64,000 bases of DNA from Aminobacter ciceronei (GCF_014138625.1 NZ_JACJHY010000001.1:124001-188000); one strand, 5' to 3'. Counted from the stretch's first letter, positions 37,273 through 46,277 are shown. Notes: a model not told the origin generated them from the letters alone. Numbers and translations: made by a program.

Positions 37273-38061
37273 TCAGATCGGCCGTCGCGCGAGGTATCTG
37301 GCGCCGAGCGCCTGCGAGATCTTGGCCGTGTGGGCGAGGATAAGATTGCCCAGGCGGTCCGGGGTCGGGTTGAGAATGCGCGTGGTTGGGCCGGGTACGC
37401 TGACCGCTGCGATCGCCACGCCCTTGCGATCGAGGATGGGAGCCGCGATGCAGCTCACCCCCTCGTCGACCTCCTCGCGTTCGATCGCAAAGCCGCGCTC
37501 CCTGGTGCTTTGCAGATCGGCCCGGAATGCATCGGCCTGCACGATCGTGCGCCTGGTGTAGCGCTTGGCCCTGCCGTCGCCGAAGATCAGCCTCAAGGCC
37601 TGTTCCGGGTTCTGAAATGCCAGGATCGCCTTGGCGGAAGCGGAGGTGTTGGCGGGAAAGGTGCTGCCCACGCGGATCGACATGTGCAGGACGCGCTTGC
37701 CTTCCGCCTGGTCGATATAGACCGAACTGCGGCCGTCCAGCGCCACCAGGTTCGCCGTCTCGCCGCTTTCCTCGGCTATGGCCTCGAGATATGGCCGGAC
37801 GATCACCCTGAGATGCGCCGTACGCAGTTGCGCCGAACCCGCAATCCCGATGATGCGGTGACCAAGCACGTAGGAACTCCGTTCCCTGCCGCGCGTCACA
37901 TAGTCGGCCTCCACGAACGTCGTCAGCAGCCGATGTGCAGTGCTGGGCGACAGGCTGGTCTTCTCCGACAGTTCCTGCAGGGACGCGCCGCGTGTGTCGA
38001 ATTCGGCCAGGGCCTCCAGCAACGAGAGACCGCGCAGGAGCGATTGAACTTCGCTGGTCAT
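37273..38061 (-). CDS. IclR family transcriptional regulator
   Basis: Regulator (262 aa) with an N-terminal winged helix (SLQELSEKTSLSPSTAHRLLTTF) and a C-terminal IclR effector domain (RSSVYIDQAEG, RVGSTFPANTSASAKAILAF, VSCIAAPI). The gene sits within the run of minus-strand catabolic genes between the SDR and epimerase genes, so it is likely to control the operon in which it lies. IclR proteins usually bind a small aromatic, glyoxylate-like or ureide ligand; AllR, the allantoin regulator of E. coli, is an IclR protein that binds glyoxylate, which fits the AllA next door. Confidence 0.9.
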   Translation of the reverse strand: MTSEVQSLLRGLSLLEALAEFDTRGASLQELSEKTSLSPSTAHRLLTTFVEADYVTRGRERSSYVLGHRIIGIAGSAQLRTAHLRVIVRPYLEAIAEESGETANLVALDGRSSVYIDQAEGKRVLHMSIRVGSTFPANTSASAKAILAFQNPEQALRLIFGDGRAKRYTRRTIVQADAFRADLQSTRERGFAIEREEVDEGVSCIAAPILDRKGVAIAAVSVPGPTTRILNPTPDRLGNLILAHTAKISQALGARYLARRPI

Positions 38062-38071
38062 CGGCGTTTCC

Positions 38072-38806
38072 CTAGATGGCCGTGCCGCCGTTGGGGCTCA
38101 CGATCTGGCCGACCATGTAGCTGCCGCCGGGGCCTGCCAGGAACTCGACCATCGCCGCGATCTCGTCCGGCTGCCCGAAACGCCGCAGCGGAATCTGCTC
38201 GCGCGTCTCGTCGTTGTATTCAACGGTGTCGTATTTGAGCATGTCGGTCTCGATCGGACCCGGTGCGACCGAGTTGACCAGCACGCCATGCGGCGCCACC
38301 TCCTTGGCCACCGCCTTGGTCAGCGCGATCACGCCGCCTTTGGAGGCGCAATAGGCGGCATAGGTTGCGAAGCCGATCAGCCCGAGCTCGGACGAGACGT
38401 TGATGATGCGACCGGAGCGGCGCGCGATCATTCCGGGCAGAACGGCATGCAGGCAGTTCCAGGTCCCGGTCAGGTTGATGCCGATCACCCGTGCCCAATC
38501 CTCGGCACTTGTGTCGACGGTCGCCTTGGACAGAAGCACGCCGGCATTGTTGACCAGGACATCGATGCGGCCATGACGGTCCATCGCCGTGGTAACCAGG
38601 GCGGCAACGTCTTCGACCCGCGACACGTCGCCGGTGACGAAGGCGACGTCGCCGCCGCACGACTTTGCCTGCTCGACGATCTCGGCAGCCTCGTCACCAA
38701 ACTGGCGGTCGTTGAGAACCAGAAGGTCGCCCGTCGCCGCGAACCTTCTTGCCACGGCGAGCCCGATACCACGGCCGGCACCGGTTACGATGATCACTCT
38801 CTTCAT
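38072..38806 (-). CDS. SDR family oxidoreductase, FabG-like
   Basis: Classical short-chain dehydrogenase (244 aa). Cofactor site TGAGRGIG, NNAG at NVLVNNAG-type position, catalytic Ser in INVSSELGLIGF and YCASKGG with Tyr and Lys are all visible. The enzyme should oxidise or reduce an alcohol/ketone with NAD(P). It lies between the APC permease and the IclR gene, 10 bases upstream of the latter in transcription order. Its substrate is probably the compound carried by the permease. Confidence 0.9.
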   Translation of the reverse strand: MKRVIIVTGAGRGIGLAVARRFAATGDLLVLNDRQFGDEAAEIVEQAKSCGGDVAFVTGDVSRVEDVAALVTTAMDRHGRIDVLVNNAGVLLSKATVDTSAEDWARVIGINLTGTWNCLHAVLPGMIARRSGRIINVSSELGLIGFATYAAYCASKGGVIALTKAVAKEVAPHGVLVNSVAPGPIETDMLKYDTVEYNDETREQIPLRRFGQPDEIAAMVEFLAGPGGSYMVGQIVSPNGGTAI

Positions 38807-38863
38807 GTTGTGGTCCCTTTTTTGATCTGCTGGAGGGTGGCGGGCTGTGCTGCCCGCCCGTCC

Positions 38864-40264
38864 TCATGCTTTGGTTTGCGACCACATCCTCGACAGGACG
38901 AAGAGGCCGAGCCCGGCAATCGCCAGCACCAGTTCGCCGATCAGGAATTGTGATTCCTGCTGCGCCAGCGCAAAGGCGGTGAACAGGGTGACGGCCAGCG
39001 CCGGCAGTGGCCAGAGCGGCATGCGAAATGGACGGACACCGTCCTTGTCCTTGATCCGGCTCCACAATGCGGCCAGGCCGATGCAGAAATAGACAGCCGC
39101 AATCATCGTGCCGGCGAAGATGATGAGCCAGTCGAGTTGGCTGACGAAGAGCAGCGGAATGGCGGGAACCACCAGCACCACCACACCCCAGCCCGGCACG
39201 CCGTGTTTGTTGAGCGAGCCGAGCTTGTCGCTGACTACGGCCGGCCACAGACGATCGCGACCGGTGGCGAACACGCCGCGGGCGAAATACATGATCAGCG
39301 AAAGCGCGCCATTGAACAAAGCAATGATCACGCCGACGTCGACAATGGCTTTTGCGGAAGGCCCGAGCGCCTGCTCGACCGAGTAGACCACCGGAGCGGG
39401 GCTTGTCAGGAAGGCCAGCAGGTCGGGAGCGGCCACGACCGCAGCCGTGAACGGCACGGTGATCAGAAAGCTGGCGAGGATCGCCGTGATGACGACCGCC
39501 TTGGCGATCTGGCGTCGCCCGTCATGCATTTCTTCGGCGAAACCCAATGTCGCGTCGTAACCGTTGATGATGTTGAAAGCGGGCGCCAATGCCGTGATGG
39601 CAATGGCGAAGGTCACCGGCACGAGATGGCCGTCAACGACATGCACGGGCGCCATCGTCACCGCAACGATGTCCTGGTTCCAGTTGAGCACTGCCGCCAC
39701 CGTTATGATGCCCAGCACGGCCACCTCGACGACGACCATTATGGCTGTCGTCCAGGCGCCGACTTCGACGCGGGTCAGGGCGATCAGCCCCGCCGCCATC
39801 AAGGCAATGAAGGCGACCAGTTCACTGGAAACGGAAAGTCCGGGAACGAGGTCTTTCAGGAAGACGGCGATGCCGAGGACCAGGGCGGCGGGAATGAAGA
39901 CACCCTGCAACAGGTAGTTCAGAAGCGTGATCCAGGCGATCGGTGCCGGCAGCACGTCCTTGACGATCGAATACATGCCGCCGGCGGAGGGGTTGCGCGC
40001 CGCGAGTTCCCCGAGGCACAGCGCGATCAGCACGACCACGGCACTCAGGATGAGGCAGGCGCCGATCGTGAACGTTCCGCTGATGGAGACGACGCCGCCG
40101 GTCAGCAGCAGCACTGCCATTGTCGGCGACACGTCAGCCATCGCCAGTCCGACGACATGCCACACGCCGAGCGATTTTCGAAACTCGTGGGTCTTTGAAC
40201 CATCCGCGAGCGTCGCCGCCCCCCGTGTGCCGCCTTCGAGCGGCGTATCCAAGCCTGTCGACAT
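38864..40264 (-). CDS. APC superfamily amino acid permease
   Basis: Inner-membrane transporter (466 aa) with about 12 spans. The first spans (VWHVVGLAMADVSPTMAVLLL, with GELAARNPSAGGMYSIVKDVL) are typical of APC amino acid/polyamine permeases, and NGYDATLGFAEEMHDGRRQI is the conserved central loop. It is probably the first gene of the second half of the minus-strand tract, with the SDR, IclR, epimerase, AllA, PuuE/PgdA-like and DUF2848 genes behind it. It would supply the operon's substrate. Identity of the substrate is not visible. Confidence 0.9.
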   Translation of the reverse strand: MSTGLDTPLEGGTRGAATLADGSKTHEFRKSLGVWHVVGLAMADVSPTMAVLLLTGGVVSISGTFTIGACLILSAVVVLIALCLGELAARNPSAGGMYSIVKDVLPAPIAWITLLNYLLQGVFIPAALVLGIAVFLKDLVPGLSVSSELVAFIALMAAGLIALTRVEVGAWTTAIMVVVEVAVLGIITVAAVLNWNQDIVAVTMAPVHVVDGHLVPVTFAIAITALAPAFNIINGYDATLGFAEEMHDGRRQIAKAVVITAILASFLITVPFTAAVVAAPDLLAFLTSPAPVVYSVEQALGPSAKAIVDVGVIIALFNGALSLIMYFARGVFATGRDRLWPAVVSDKLGSLNKHGVPGWGVVVLVVPAIPLLFVSQLDWLIIFAGTMIAAVYFCIGLAALWSRIKDKDGVRPFRMPLWPLPALAVTLFTAFALAQQESQFLIGELVLAIAGLGLFVLSRMWSQTKA

Positions 40265-40538
40265 TTTTTCCTCCCAGAAACCAGACTGTCAGTGGCAGGC
40301 AGGATTGCGTGACGCCCAATGTCTCTCAAGATGAGGATTCCACGATGCGGAATTCGCCGACGTTTTTTTCTACCGGCAGGAAGATTGGCCATCGAAGGAA
40401 TCTACGACGACGCGATACGCGCCTGCCAACACCCTTGCCCGGTGTCGGTATCAGGGCCCTCGTGGTGAAATCCGCCCCCCGGGGAGCGTCGAACGCCGAC
40501 GCCTGGGTCGCTGCACTGCCCGGCGCCAAGCCTGGTCG
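40265..40538. other. Promoter region of APC permease operon, no gene seen
   Basis: This stretch lies between the small ORF and the permease gene. Frames of up to 70 codons on both strands show no family motif and no ribosome-binding site. It should contain the promoter for the permease operon; I do not see a clear palindrome. Confidence 0.45.
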
Positions 40539-40730
40539 TCACAGGTCCTGAGAAGGCCGAGGCAAGCGCAGCAATCGCCTGACGAACCGAGGCAGGCATG
40601 CCACCATGCAACGAACGAGCCGCCGCCCCGCAGGCTGGGCGACCGGTTCATCGCAAGGGTCGCCGGCGGGGGCCGCCGCGCCGCCCTTGTTCCGGCCCGC
40701 AACCACGTAGCCCACACCGCGCTCCTGCAT
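40539..40730 (-). CDS. Small ORF, 63 aa, MxERGxGYV family (copy 2)
   Basis: I do not recognise this protein. It begins MQERGVGYVVAGRNKG, has a Gly/Ala/Pro-rich linker and ends in a basic, cysteine-containing amphipathic stretch (RRLVRCMVACLPRFVRR). A GGAGGT ribosome-binding site lies four bases before the ATG. It starts 32 bases after the stop of the deacetylase paralog. The opening matches the ORF at 20599-20784 (M-x-E-R-G-[IV]-G-Y-V), and both have a basic C-terminus with Cys. Function unknown. Confidence 0.5.
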   Translation of the reverse strand: MQERGVGYVVAGRNKGGAAAPAGDPCDEPVAQPAGRRLVRCMVACLPRFVRRLLRLPRPSQDL

Positions 40731-40762
40731 GCTTACCTCCGTCTCCTCGGAGCTCCAGCCCG

Positions 40763-41653
40763 TTACCGAACCTGCACCGGCTCGGCGTAATAGGGCAGCC
40801 GGTCGACGCGTGGCGTCCACGCCCCGTCGGCCGTCACCTTCAGGACGTGTGCCGCGATCTCCTCCATCGGCGCGAACCAGACGTCGCCGCGATCGAGCAC
40901 GCCTTCGAGGAAGCGGTGGACGACGTCCCAGCGCGCCAGGCGACCGGTGGCAAAGGGATGAACGACCGGGATCCACAGGCCGCCATTGCGGTACGCCGCC
41001 TCGAACTCCTGCGCGAAGATCGCAAAACCCTGCTCGGGCGCGCGGATCGGCATCATGTAGTCGAGATCCATCGACTGGACATATTGCGGCCAGTCGTCGA
41101 GTCCCCAGTGCGACGGCAGCTCGACCAGCCGCCCCGCCTCGCAGTCGAGCAGATAGGGGATGTCGTCACCCATCAGCGAGGCGTCATAGCTGAAGCCGCG
41201 CGACACCAGAAGATCGGCAGAGCGATGCGAGAAATTGTAGAGCGGCGCGCGCCAGCCCCTGGGATGCCTGCCGCTCACCCGCTTGATCACTTCGATGCCG
41301 CGGTCGAGCCAGTGGGCCTCCTCCTCTTCCGACAGCTCGCGCGGATGCTCGTGCAGGAAGCCGTGATGGGCGAGCTCGTGCCCGCCCTCGAGCATCGCCT
41401 CGATGGCCTCGGGATATCGTTCGATGCACCAGGCGGGCACGAAGAAGGTCTGTTTGATGCCGAGTTGCCGGTAGCTTTCGACGATGCGCGGAACGGCGAC
41501 CTTGGGGCCGTATTGCAGCATCGAGATCGCCGCCACACGTGAGTGGCCGTCCTTCGGATGGGCGATGTGGACGAGGCTGTCGGCATCCATGTCGAAGGTG
41601 ATGCAGGCAGCGCATTTCGCGCCGTTCGGCCAGGGGATTTGATTGCGGATCAT
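40763..41653 (-). CDS. Polysaccharide deacetylase family protein, PuuE/PgdA-like (paralog 2)
   Basis: Cytoplasmic NodB-fold amidohydrolase (296 aa), closely similar to the protein at 34855-35763. Metal-site motifs are TFDMDADS and HHGFLHEHP; RGWRAPLYNFSHRS, DASLMGDDIPY and LVELPSHWGLDDWP follow. The ATG at 41653 (MIRNQIPWPNG) aligns with the start of the paralog; the frame is open nine codons further. It starts ten bases after the second ureohydrolase gene ends, behind a BMP-type importer. Pairing with a ureohydrolase suggests sequential hydrolysis of one nitrogen-rich substrate. Confidence 0.85.
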   Translation of the reverse strand: MIRNQIPWPNGAKCAACITFDMDADSLVHIAHPKDGHSRVAAISMLQYGPKVAVPRIVESYRQLGIKQTFFVPAWCIERYPEAIEAMLEGGHELAHHGFLHEHPRELSEEEEAHWLDRGIEVIKRVSGRHPRGWRAPLYNFSHRSADLLVSRGFSYDASLMGDDIPYLLDCEAGRLVELPSHWGLDDWPQYVQSMDLDYMMPIRAPEQGFAIFAQEFEAAYRNGGLWIPVVHPFATGRLARWDVVHRFLEGVLDRGDVWFAPMEEIAAHVLKVTADGAWTPRVDRLPYYAEPVQVR

Positions 41654-41663
41654 GATCCTGTCC

Positions 41664-42635
41664 TTATCCCTTCCTGGCATGCATGACGCGGCCGATGAGG
41701 TTCATCAGCACCTGTGCCGCCAGGATGGCGGTACCGCCTGTTTGGTCGTAGTCGGGGGCCACCTCGACCAGGTCGATGCCGACGATGGTGCCGCGCTTGG
41801 CGAGTGCGGCCAGGATCTCCAGCACCTCGTAATAGATGAAGCCGCCATGCGAGGGCGTGCCGGTGCCCGGCGCGATCGACGGGTCGAAACCGTCGATGTC
41901 GATGGTGACGTAATAGCGCGCGCCGGCGGGAACACGCTCGGCGACGGCGGCACTTCCCAGGGCGCGGATCTGGCGCACCGACAGGATGTCGGAGCCCATC
42001 TTGCGCGCGTCCTCGTAGCCTTCCTTGGCGGTGGACGAGACGTTGCGGATGCCGAGCTGCGACAGGCCGCTGACATAGGGCTTTTCGGCGGCGCGGCGCA
42101 TCGGGTTGCCGTGGCCGTAGCGCACGCCGTGGCGCTCGTCGACGAAGTCGAGATGAGCGTCGATCTGGACGATGTGGATCGGGCCGTTCTCGGCGCAATC
42201 GTCGGAGAAGGCGTTGATGCAGGGAATATTGACCGAATGGTCGCCGCCCAGCACCACCGGCAATGCGCCGGCGGCGAGGATCTTGCGCACGCCGAACTCG
42301 ATGTTGGCGTGGCTCTTCATCGTGTCGGTATGGACGATGTCGGCGTCGCCGATGTCGACGATGGAGACCTCGCCGCTGGGCAGGTAAGTGACATCGTCCT
42401 CGTGGTCATAGGCGCCGCCATGGCCGAAAGAGAACAGCGTCGAAGCCTCGCGGATGGAACGAGGGCCGAAGCGGGTGCCGGCCCGCCACTGCGTGCCGCA
42501 GTCGAAGGGCGCGCCGAGGATGGCGACATCGGCGTCGATGGCGTCCCAGTCGGGCTGGTAGGGATACTTGCCGAAGGTGCAGATGCCGACGAACGGCAGG
42601 TTCAGACGTCCGGATTCATACGAATTGCTGGTCAT
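41664..42635 (-). CDS. Agmatinase-family ureohydrolase (copy 2)
   Basis: Ureohydrolase (323 aa) with the same metal motifs (GGDHSV, DAHLD, DIDGFDPSIAPG) as the gene at 25857-26876. Over the shared 321 residues the proteins differ only at two positions near the start (MTSNSYES versus MASNSYET), and this copy ends HARKG. It lies in a different operon, behind the BMP-type importer and before the PuuE/PgdA-like gene. Eight of ten base differences between the copies are silent, so both copies seem to be kept functional. Confidence 0.9.
   Translation of the reverse strand: MTSNSYESGRLNLPFVGICTFGKYPYQPDWDAIDADVAILGAPFDCGTQWRAGTRFGPRSIREASTLFSFGHGGAYDHEDDVTYLPSGEVSIVDIGDADIVHTDTMKSHANIEFGVRKILAAGALPVVLGGDHSVNIPCINAFSDDCAENGPIHIVQIDAHLDFVDERHGVRYGHGNPMRRAAEKPYVSGLSQLGIRNVSSTAKEGYEDARKMGSDILSVRQIRALGSAAVAERVPAGARYYVTIDIDGFDPSIAPGTGTPSHGGFIYYEVLEILAALAKRGTIVGIDLVEVAPDYDQTGGTAILAAQVLMNLIGRVMHARKG
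41673..42635. repeat. 963-bp direct repeat, copy 2 (ureohydrolase gene)
   Basis: This is the partner of 25914-26876, in the same orientation. The upstream sequences before the start codon are unrelated, so each copy has its own ribosome-binding site and promoter context. The pair could recombine to delete or invert-free excise the 15.8 kb between them, or exchange sequence by gene conversion. Confidence 0.92.
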
Positions 42636-42673
42636 TGTCGACCCTTTCAGGACAGTGGGGAAGGAAGGGGCTG

Positions 42674-43612
42674 CTACTTTCCGCCCCTGACATATTTCGT
42701 GCCGATGGCCGCCGGCGGACGCACCCGGCCGGCGAAGGCAACCAGCGCCACGAAGGAAGCGAGGAATGGCACCATCGAGAACAGCTGGTAGGGCACATCG
42801 GGGTTGTTGAACTGCAGGCGCAGCTGCAGGGCCTCGGAGAAGGCGAAGAAGATACAGGCGACGAAGACCAGGGCCGGGTTCCACCGCCCCAGGATCACCG
42901 CCGCAAGCGCGATCCAGCCCTTGCCGGCGCTCATGTTCTCGGTGAAGACGAAAACCTGGCAGAGCACCAGATAGCAGCCGCCGAGGCCACCGAGCACGCA
43001 GCTGGTGATCACGCAGATCGCCCGCACACCGGGAACGCTGACGCCGACGGTGTCGGCCGCGACCGGATAGTCGCCGATGGCGCGCACGTTCAGCCCCCAG
43101 GGCGTCCGGTACAGGAACCAGTAGGACAGCGGCACCGCCAGATACATCAGGTAGGCGAGCGGATCCTGGTTGAACAGGACCGGCCCGATGAGCGGAATGG
43201 AGGACAAGAGCGGTATCGCCACGGGCGCAAAGCCGGGCAAGGTCGAGGTGGCGTCAGCTCCCAGTATGAGCCGCGCGAGATAGGAGGTGAGGCCAAGCAC
43301 CAGGATGTTGATCGCGATGCCGGTGACGAGCTGGTTGATGCCGAGCCCAACGGCCAGGCCGGCAAGGACACAACCAATGGCGGCCGCAAAGAGGATGCCG
43401 AAGACGAGCCCGCCGACCGGCGTGCCGAGCAGATAGGCGCCTGTGGCGGCGCCGAAGGCACCACCGAGAATGCAGCCCTCTAGCGAGACGTTGAACACCC
43501 CTGCCCGCTCTGCCAGCACGCCGCCGAGCGCTGCGAAGACAATCGGCGTCGACAGCCTGAGAACGGTCGAGAAGAAATCCACCAAGCTCGAAACATCGCC
43601 TGCCCAGCTCAT
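42674..43612 (-). CDS. BMP-type ABC transporter permease (second subunit)
   Basis: Inner-membrane permease (312 aa) of the RbsC/YufQ family. It has about nine hydrophobic segments, with LSTPIVFAALGGVLAERAGVFNVSLEGCILGGAFGA, the typical opening of YufQ/NupQ-like subunits, and VRAIGDYPVAADTVGVSV as the cytoplasmic coupling loop. Relatives import purine or other nucleosides. It overlaps the other permease by four bases (ATGA) and is followed by the ureohydrolase gene 38 bases later. Confidence 0.9.
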   Translation of the reverse strand: MSWAGDVSSLVDFFSTVLRLSTPIVFAALGGVLAERAGVFNVSLEGCILGGAFGAATGAYLLGTPVGGLVFGILFAAAIGCVLAGLAVGLGINQLVTGIAINILVLGLTSYLARLILGADATSTLPGFAPVAIPLLSSIPLIGPVLFNQDPLAYLMYLAVPLSYWFLYRTPWGLNVRAIGDYPVAADTVGVSVPGVRAICVITSCVLGGLGGCYLVLCQVFVFTENMSAGKGWIALAAVILGRWNPALVFVACIFFAFSEALQLRLQFNNPDVPYQLFSMVPFLASFVALVAFAGRVRPPAAIGTKYVRGGK

Positions 43613-44715
43613 GACCTGCCTCCGGAATTGTTCGTGATGCCTCCGGCGATGCCGGCATCCAGCAGCCGGCGCCGTTCGAGGAACCGTCGCCAGTTGCCCC
43701 GATCGAACCGGAAGGCGAGACTTGCCGCGACGAAGATGATGACCAGGCCCTGGATTGCCTCGACGACCGTGCTTTCAAGCCCGACGGCGCGCTGCATGAT
43801 GAGGCCGCCGACCTTGAGGCCGCTCAGGAAGAAGGCTGCAACCGGCGCCATCAGCGGCGACAGCTGGGCCAGGAAGGCGACGACGATGCCGTCGAAGCCG
43901 TAGCCCGGCGAAAACAGATGGTAGAGACGGTGCTTGAGGCCCAGCACCTCGAAGGTACCCGCCAGCCCGCCGATGGCGCCAGCGACGAACATCACCGCCA
44001 CGACGTTGCGCCGGACACGGATTCCCGAATAGGTCGCGGCGACAGGGTTCTTGCCGATCATGCCGAGGCCGAAGCCGACAGTGGTGAAGCGGAACACGAA
44101 CCATGCCACGACGCAAAGCACGATGCCGACGACCACGCCGAGATGAGCGTCGGTATGGGGCATGATGTAGGGGAGCCAGAGCCCCTCGCGGATTTCCTCC
44201 GAATAGGGATAAGGCGCGCCCTCCTGCATCATCGGTCCGCCGGCGACATAGCTCACCAGGTTGATGGCGATGAAGTTCAAAAGGATGGTGATGATGACTT
44301 CGTTGATGCCGCGATAAGCCTTCAGATAGCCGGGGATCAAACCCCACAGGCCACCGCCCAGAGCTCCGGCGAGAACGCACAGCGGCACCTGAACGACGGG
44401 CGACATTTCCGGCAGCAGCAGTGCTGCCATCGACGAAAACAGGCCGCCCATGTAGATCTGGCCCTCGGCGCCGATGTTCAGCAGGCCGACCCGGAGTGGG
44501 ATGATGACTGCGAGGCCGGCCAGAAGGATCGGCGACATCTTCGCCAGCGTGCTGGCAAGGCCGTAATAGTCGAGGAACGCGCCGCCGAAGAGCGCCGCGT
44601 AAGCCTCGCCGGGATTGACCCCGGCGATGGCTATGAGACCAGCTCCGGCAAGGAGCGAGAGCAGGACGGCCCAGACCGGCCGCAGCATGTAGATACCTTG
44701 GATGGCTCGTAGCAT
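43609..44715 (-). CDS. BMP-type ABC transporter permease (first subunit)
   Basis: Inner-membrane permease (368 aa) of the YufP/NupP family. Typical blocks are NPGEAYAALFGGAF, PLRVGLLNIGAEGQIYMGGL and the coupling loop MIGKNPVAATYSGIRVRR. The frame is open 90 codons further upstream, but that part overlaps the ATPase gene in another frame; the ATG at 44715 overlaps the ATPase stop (TGATG). It pairs with the second permease to form the channel. Confidence 0.9.
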   Translation of the reverse strand: MLRAIQGIYMLRPVWAVLLSLLAGAGLIAIAGVNPGEAYAALFGGAFLDYYGLASTLAKMSPILLAGLAVIIPLRVGLLNIGAEGQIYMGGLFSSMAALLLPEMSPVVQVPLCVLAGALGGGLWGLIPGYLKAYRGINEVIITILLNFIAINLVSYVAGGPMMQEGAPYPYSEEIREGLWLPYIMPHTDAHLGVVVGIVLCVVAWFVFRFTTVGFGLGMIGKNPVAATYSGIRVRRNVVAVMFVAGAIGGLAGTFEVLGLKHRLYHLFSPGYGFDGIVVAFLAQLSPLMAPVAAFFLSGLKVGGLIMQRAVGLESTVVEAIQGLVIIFVAASLAFRFDRGNWRRFLERRRLLDAGIAGGITNNSGGRS

Positions 44716-46241
44716 CACGCCACCTTTTCCTCTTCGAGCCCGCCGATGAGGGCGCCGATACGCTCTGGCGTCGCCTCTTCGGGAGCAATGATTCCGGTGA
44801 TCCGCCCGGCGCACATGACGGCGACGCGGTCGCAGACGCTCAGGATGTGTTCCAGTTCGGTGGAGATGTAGAGGATCGCCGTGCCGCGCTCGCGCTCGGC
44901 GAGAACAGTCCTGTGCACGGCTTCGATCGCCCCGACATCGAGACCCTTGCAGGGCTGCATGATGACCAGCAGCCGCGGCCGACATTCGACCTCGCGGGCA
45001 AAAATGAGCTTCTGCTGGTTGCCGCCCGACAGGAAGCGGATCGCCTGGTCCACCGACTGCAGGCGGACGTCGTAACGCTTGACCCAGTCTTCCGCGACCT
45101 TGCGGGCGCTTGCCGCGCGCAGCATCGGACCTGAGGAGAACGGGCTTTCCCGGAAGTCGCGGATCATGGCGTTCTGATAGACCGGCAGGTCGAGGACCAG
45201 GCCGGTGCCATGGCGGTCTTCCGGCACGAACGAGATGCCGAGCCGATGGCGACGCTCGTAGACGCCGGCAGCAGACACATCCTCGCCTGACAGCTCGACG
45301 GTGCCGCCCTCTGCCTGGCGCAGCCCGGTCAAGGCCTCGGCAAGTTCTGCCTGGCCATTGCCGTCGACACCGGCGACACCGAGGATTTCACCCGCCCGGA
45401 TGTCGAACGACACGCCCTTCAGGGCCTGGTTGCCACGGTTGTCGCGCGCCTTGAGGTCGCGGATGCGCACCAGAACCTCATCCGACGTCGGCGAGGTCTT
45501 TTCGAGCGTGGTCAGCACGACGTCGCGGCCGACCATCATGCGCGCCATTTCGCTCGGCGGCGTTCCTGCGACGGCAAGATCGGCCGAAACCGTGCCGCGG
45601 CGCAGCACCGTGACCCGGTCGGCAACGGCTGCCACCTCGTCCAGCTTGTGACTGATGAAGATGATTGTCTTTCCCGCGGCCCGAAGCCGCCGCAAGCCTT
45701 CGAGGAACCCCTCGACCTCGCTCGGCGCCAGCACGCTTGTCGGCTCGTCGAGGATGATGAGGTTGGCGTCGCGATAGAGGACCTTCAGGATCTCAACCCG
45801 CTGGCGCATACCCATCGGCAGTTTCCACACCTCCTGATGTGGGTCGATGTCGAAGCCGAAACTTTTGGCGAGTGCCTCGAGCTTGCGGGCATGTTCGGCG
45901 AGCGAAAGCCGCATTCCCTGCCCCGGCAGGCCGAGCACCACGTTTTCGACGACCGTCAGCGTTTCGACGAGCATCAGATGCTGGTGGATCATGCCGATGC
46001 CGAGTTCCATCGCCCGGCGCGGAGACGTGATCCTTTGCGGGGCGCCATCGATGAGGATGCGGCCGCCATCGGGCTGGTAGAGACCGTAAAGTATGTTCAT
46101 CAGTGTCGTCTTGCCGGCACCGTTCTCGCCGAGAATGGCGTGTACGGTTCCCCGGGGAACGGTCATGTCGACACCGTCCAGCGCCTTGAAGTCGCCGAAG
46201 GTTTTGGAGATTTTCTCCAGCCGAAGTCCTTGCGCGGTCAT
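44715..46241 (-). CDS. BMP-type ABC transporter ATP-binding protein (duplicated ATPase)
   Basis: Fused double ATPase (508 aa) of the RbsA/YufO type. The first half has Walker A GENGAGKTT, Q-loop IHQHLMLVETLTV and Walker B LIILDEPTSVL. The second half is degenerate: VAGVDGNGQAEL instead of a standard Walker A and LSGGNQQKLIFAREVECRPRLLVIMQPCKGLDVGA, where MQP replaces the usual DEP. This is normal for the second site of this family. The ATG at 46241 is preferred to one at 46256. Confidence 0.92.
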   Translation of the reverse strand: MTAQGLRLEKISKTFGDFKALDGVDMTVPRGTVHAILGENGAGKTTLMNILYGLYQPDGGRILIDGAPQRITSPRRAMELGIGMIHQHLMLVETLTVVENVVLGLPGQGMRLSLAEHARKLEALAKSFGFDIDPHQEVWKLPMGMRQRVEILKVLYRDANLIILDEPTSVLAPSEVEGFLEGLRRLRAAGKTIIFISHKLDEVAAVADRVTVLRRGTVSADLAVAGTPPSEMARMMVGRDVVLTTLEKTSPTSDEVLVRIRDLKARDNRGNQALKGVSFDIRAGEILGVAGVDGNGQAELAEALTGLRQAEGGTVELSGEDVSAAGVYERRHRLGISFVPEDRHGTGLVLDLPVYQNAMIRDFRESPFSSGPMLRAASARKVAEDWVKRYDVRLQSVDQAIRFLSGGNQQKLIFAREVECRPRLLVIMQPCKGLDVGAIEAVHRTVLAERERGTAILYISTELEHILSVCDRVAVMCAGRITGIIAPEEATPERIGALIGGLEEEKVA

Positions 46242-46277
46242 GGCACAATCCAGCATTCAAACGAGTGGCAAGTGGGT

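Noticed and set aside
34855-41653. The two deacetylase-fold proteins as cell-wall deacetylases
   Set aside because: They have no signal peptide, lie among ureohydrolase, AllA and importer genes, and resemble PuuE/HpPgdA-type amidohydrolases; a wall role is possible but less likely.
44715-46241. Degenerate second ATPase site of the BMP-type ATPase as a mutation
   Set aside because: A degenerate second nucleotide site is the norm for RbsA/YufO-type fused ATPases.
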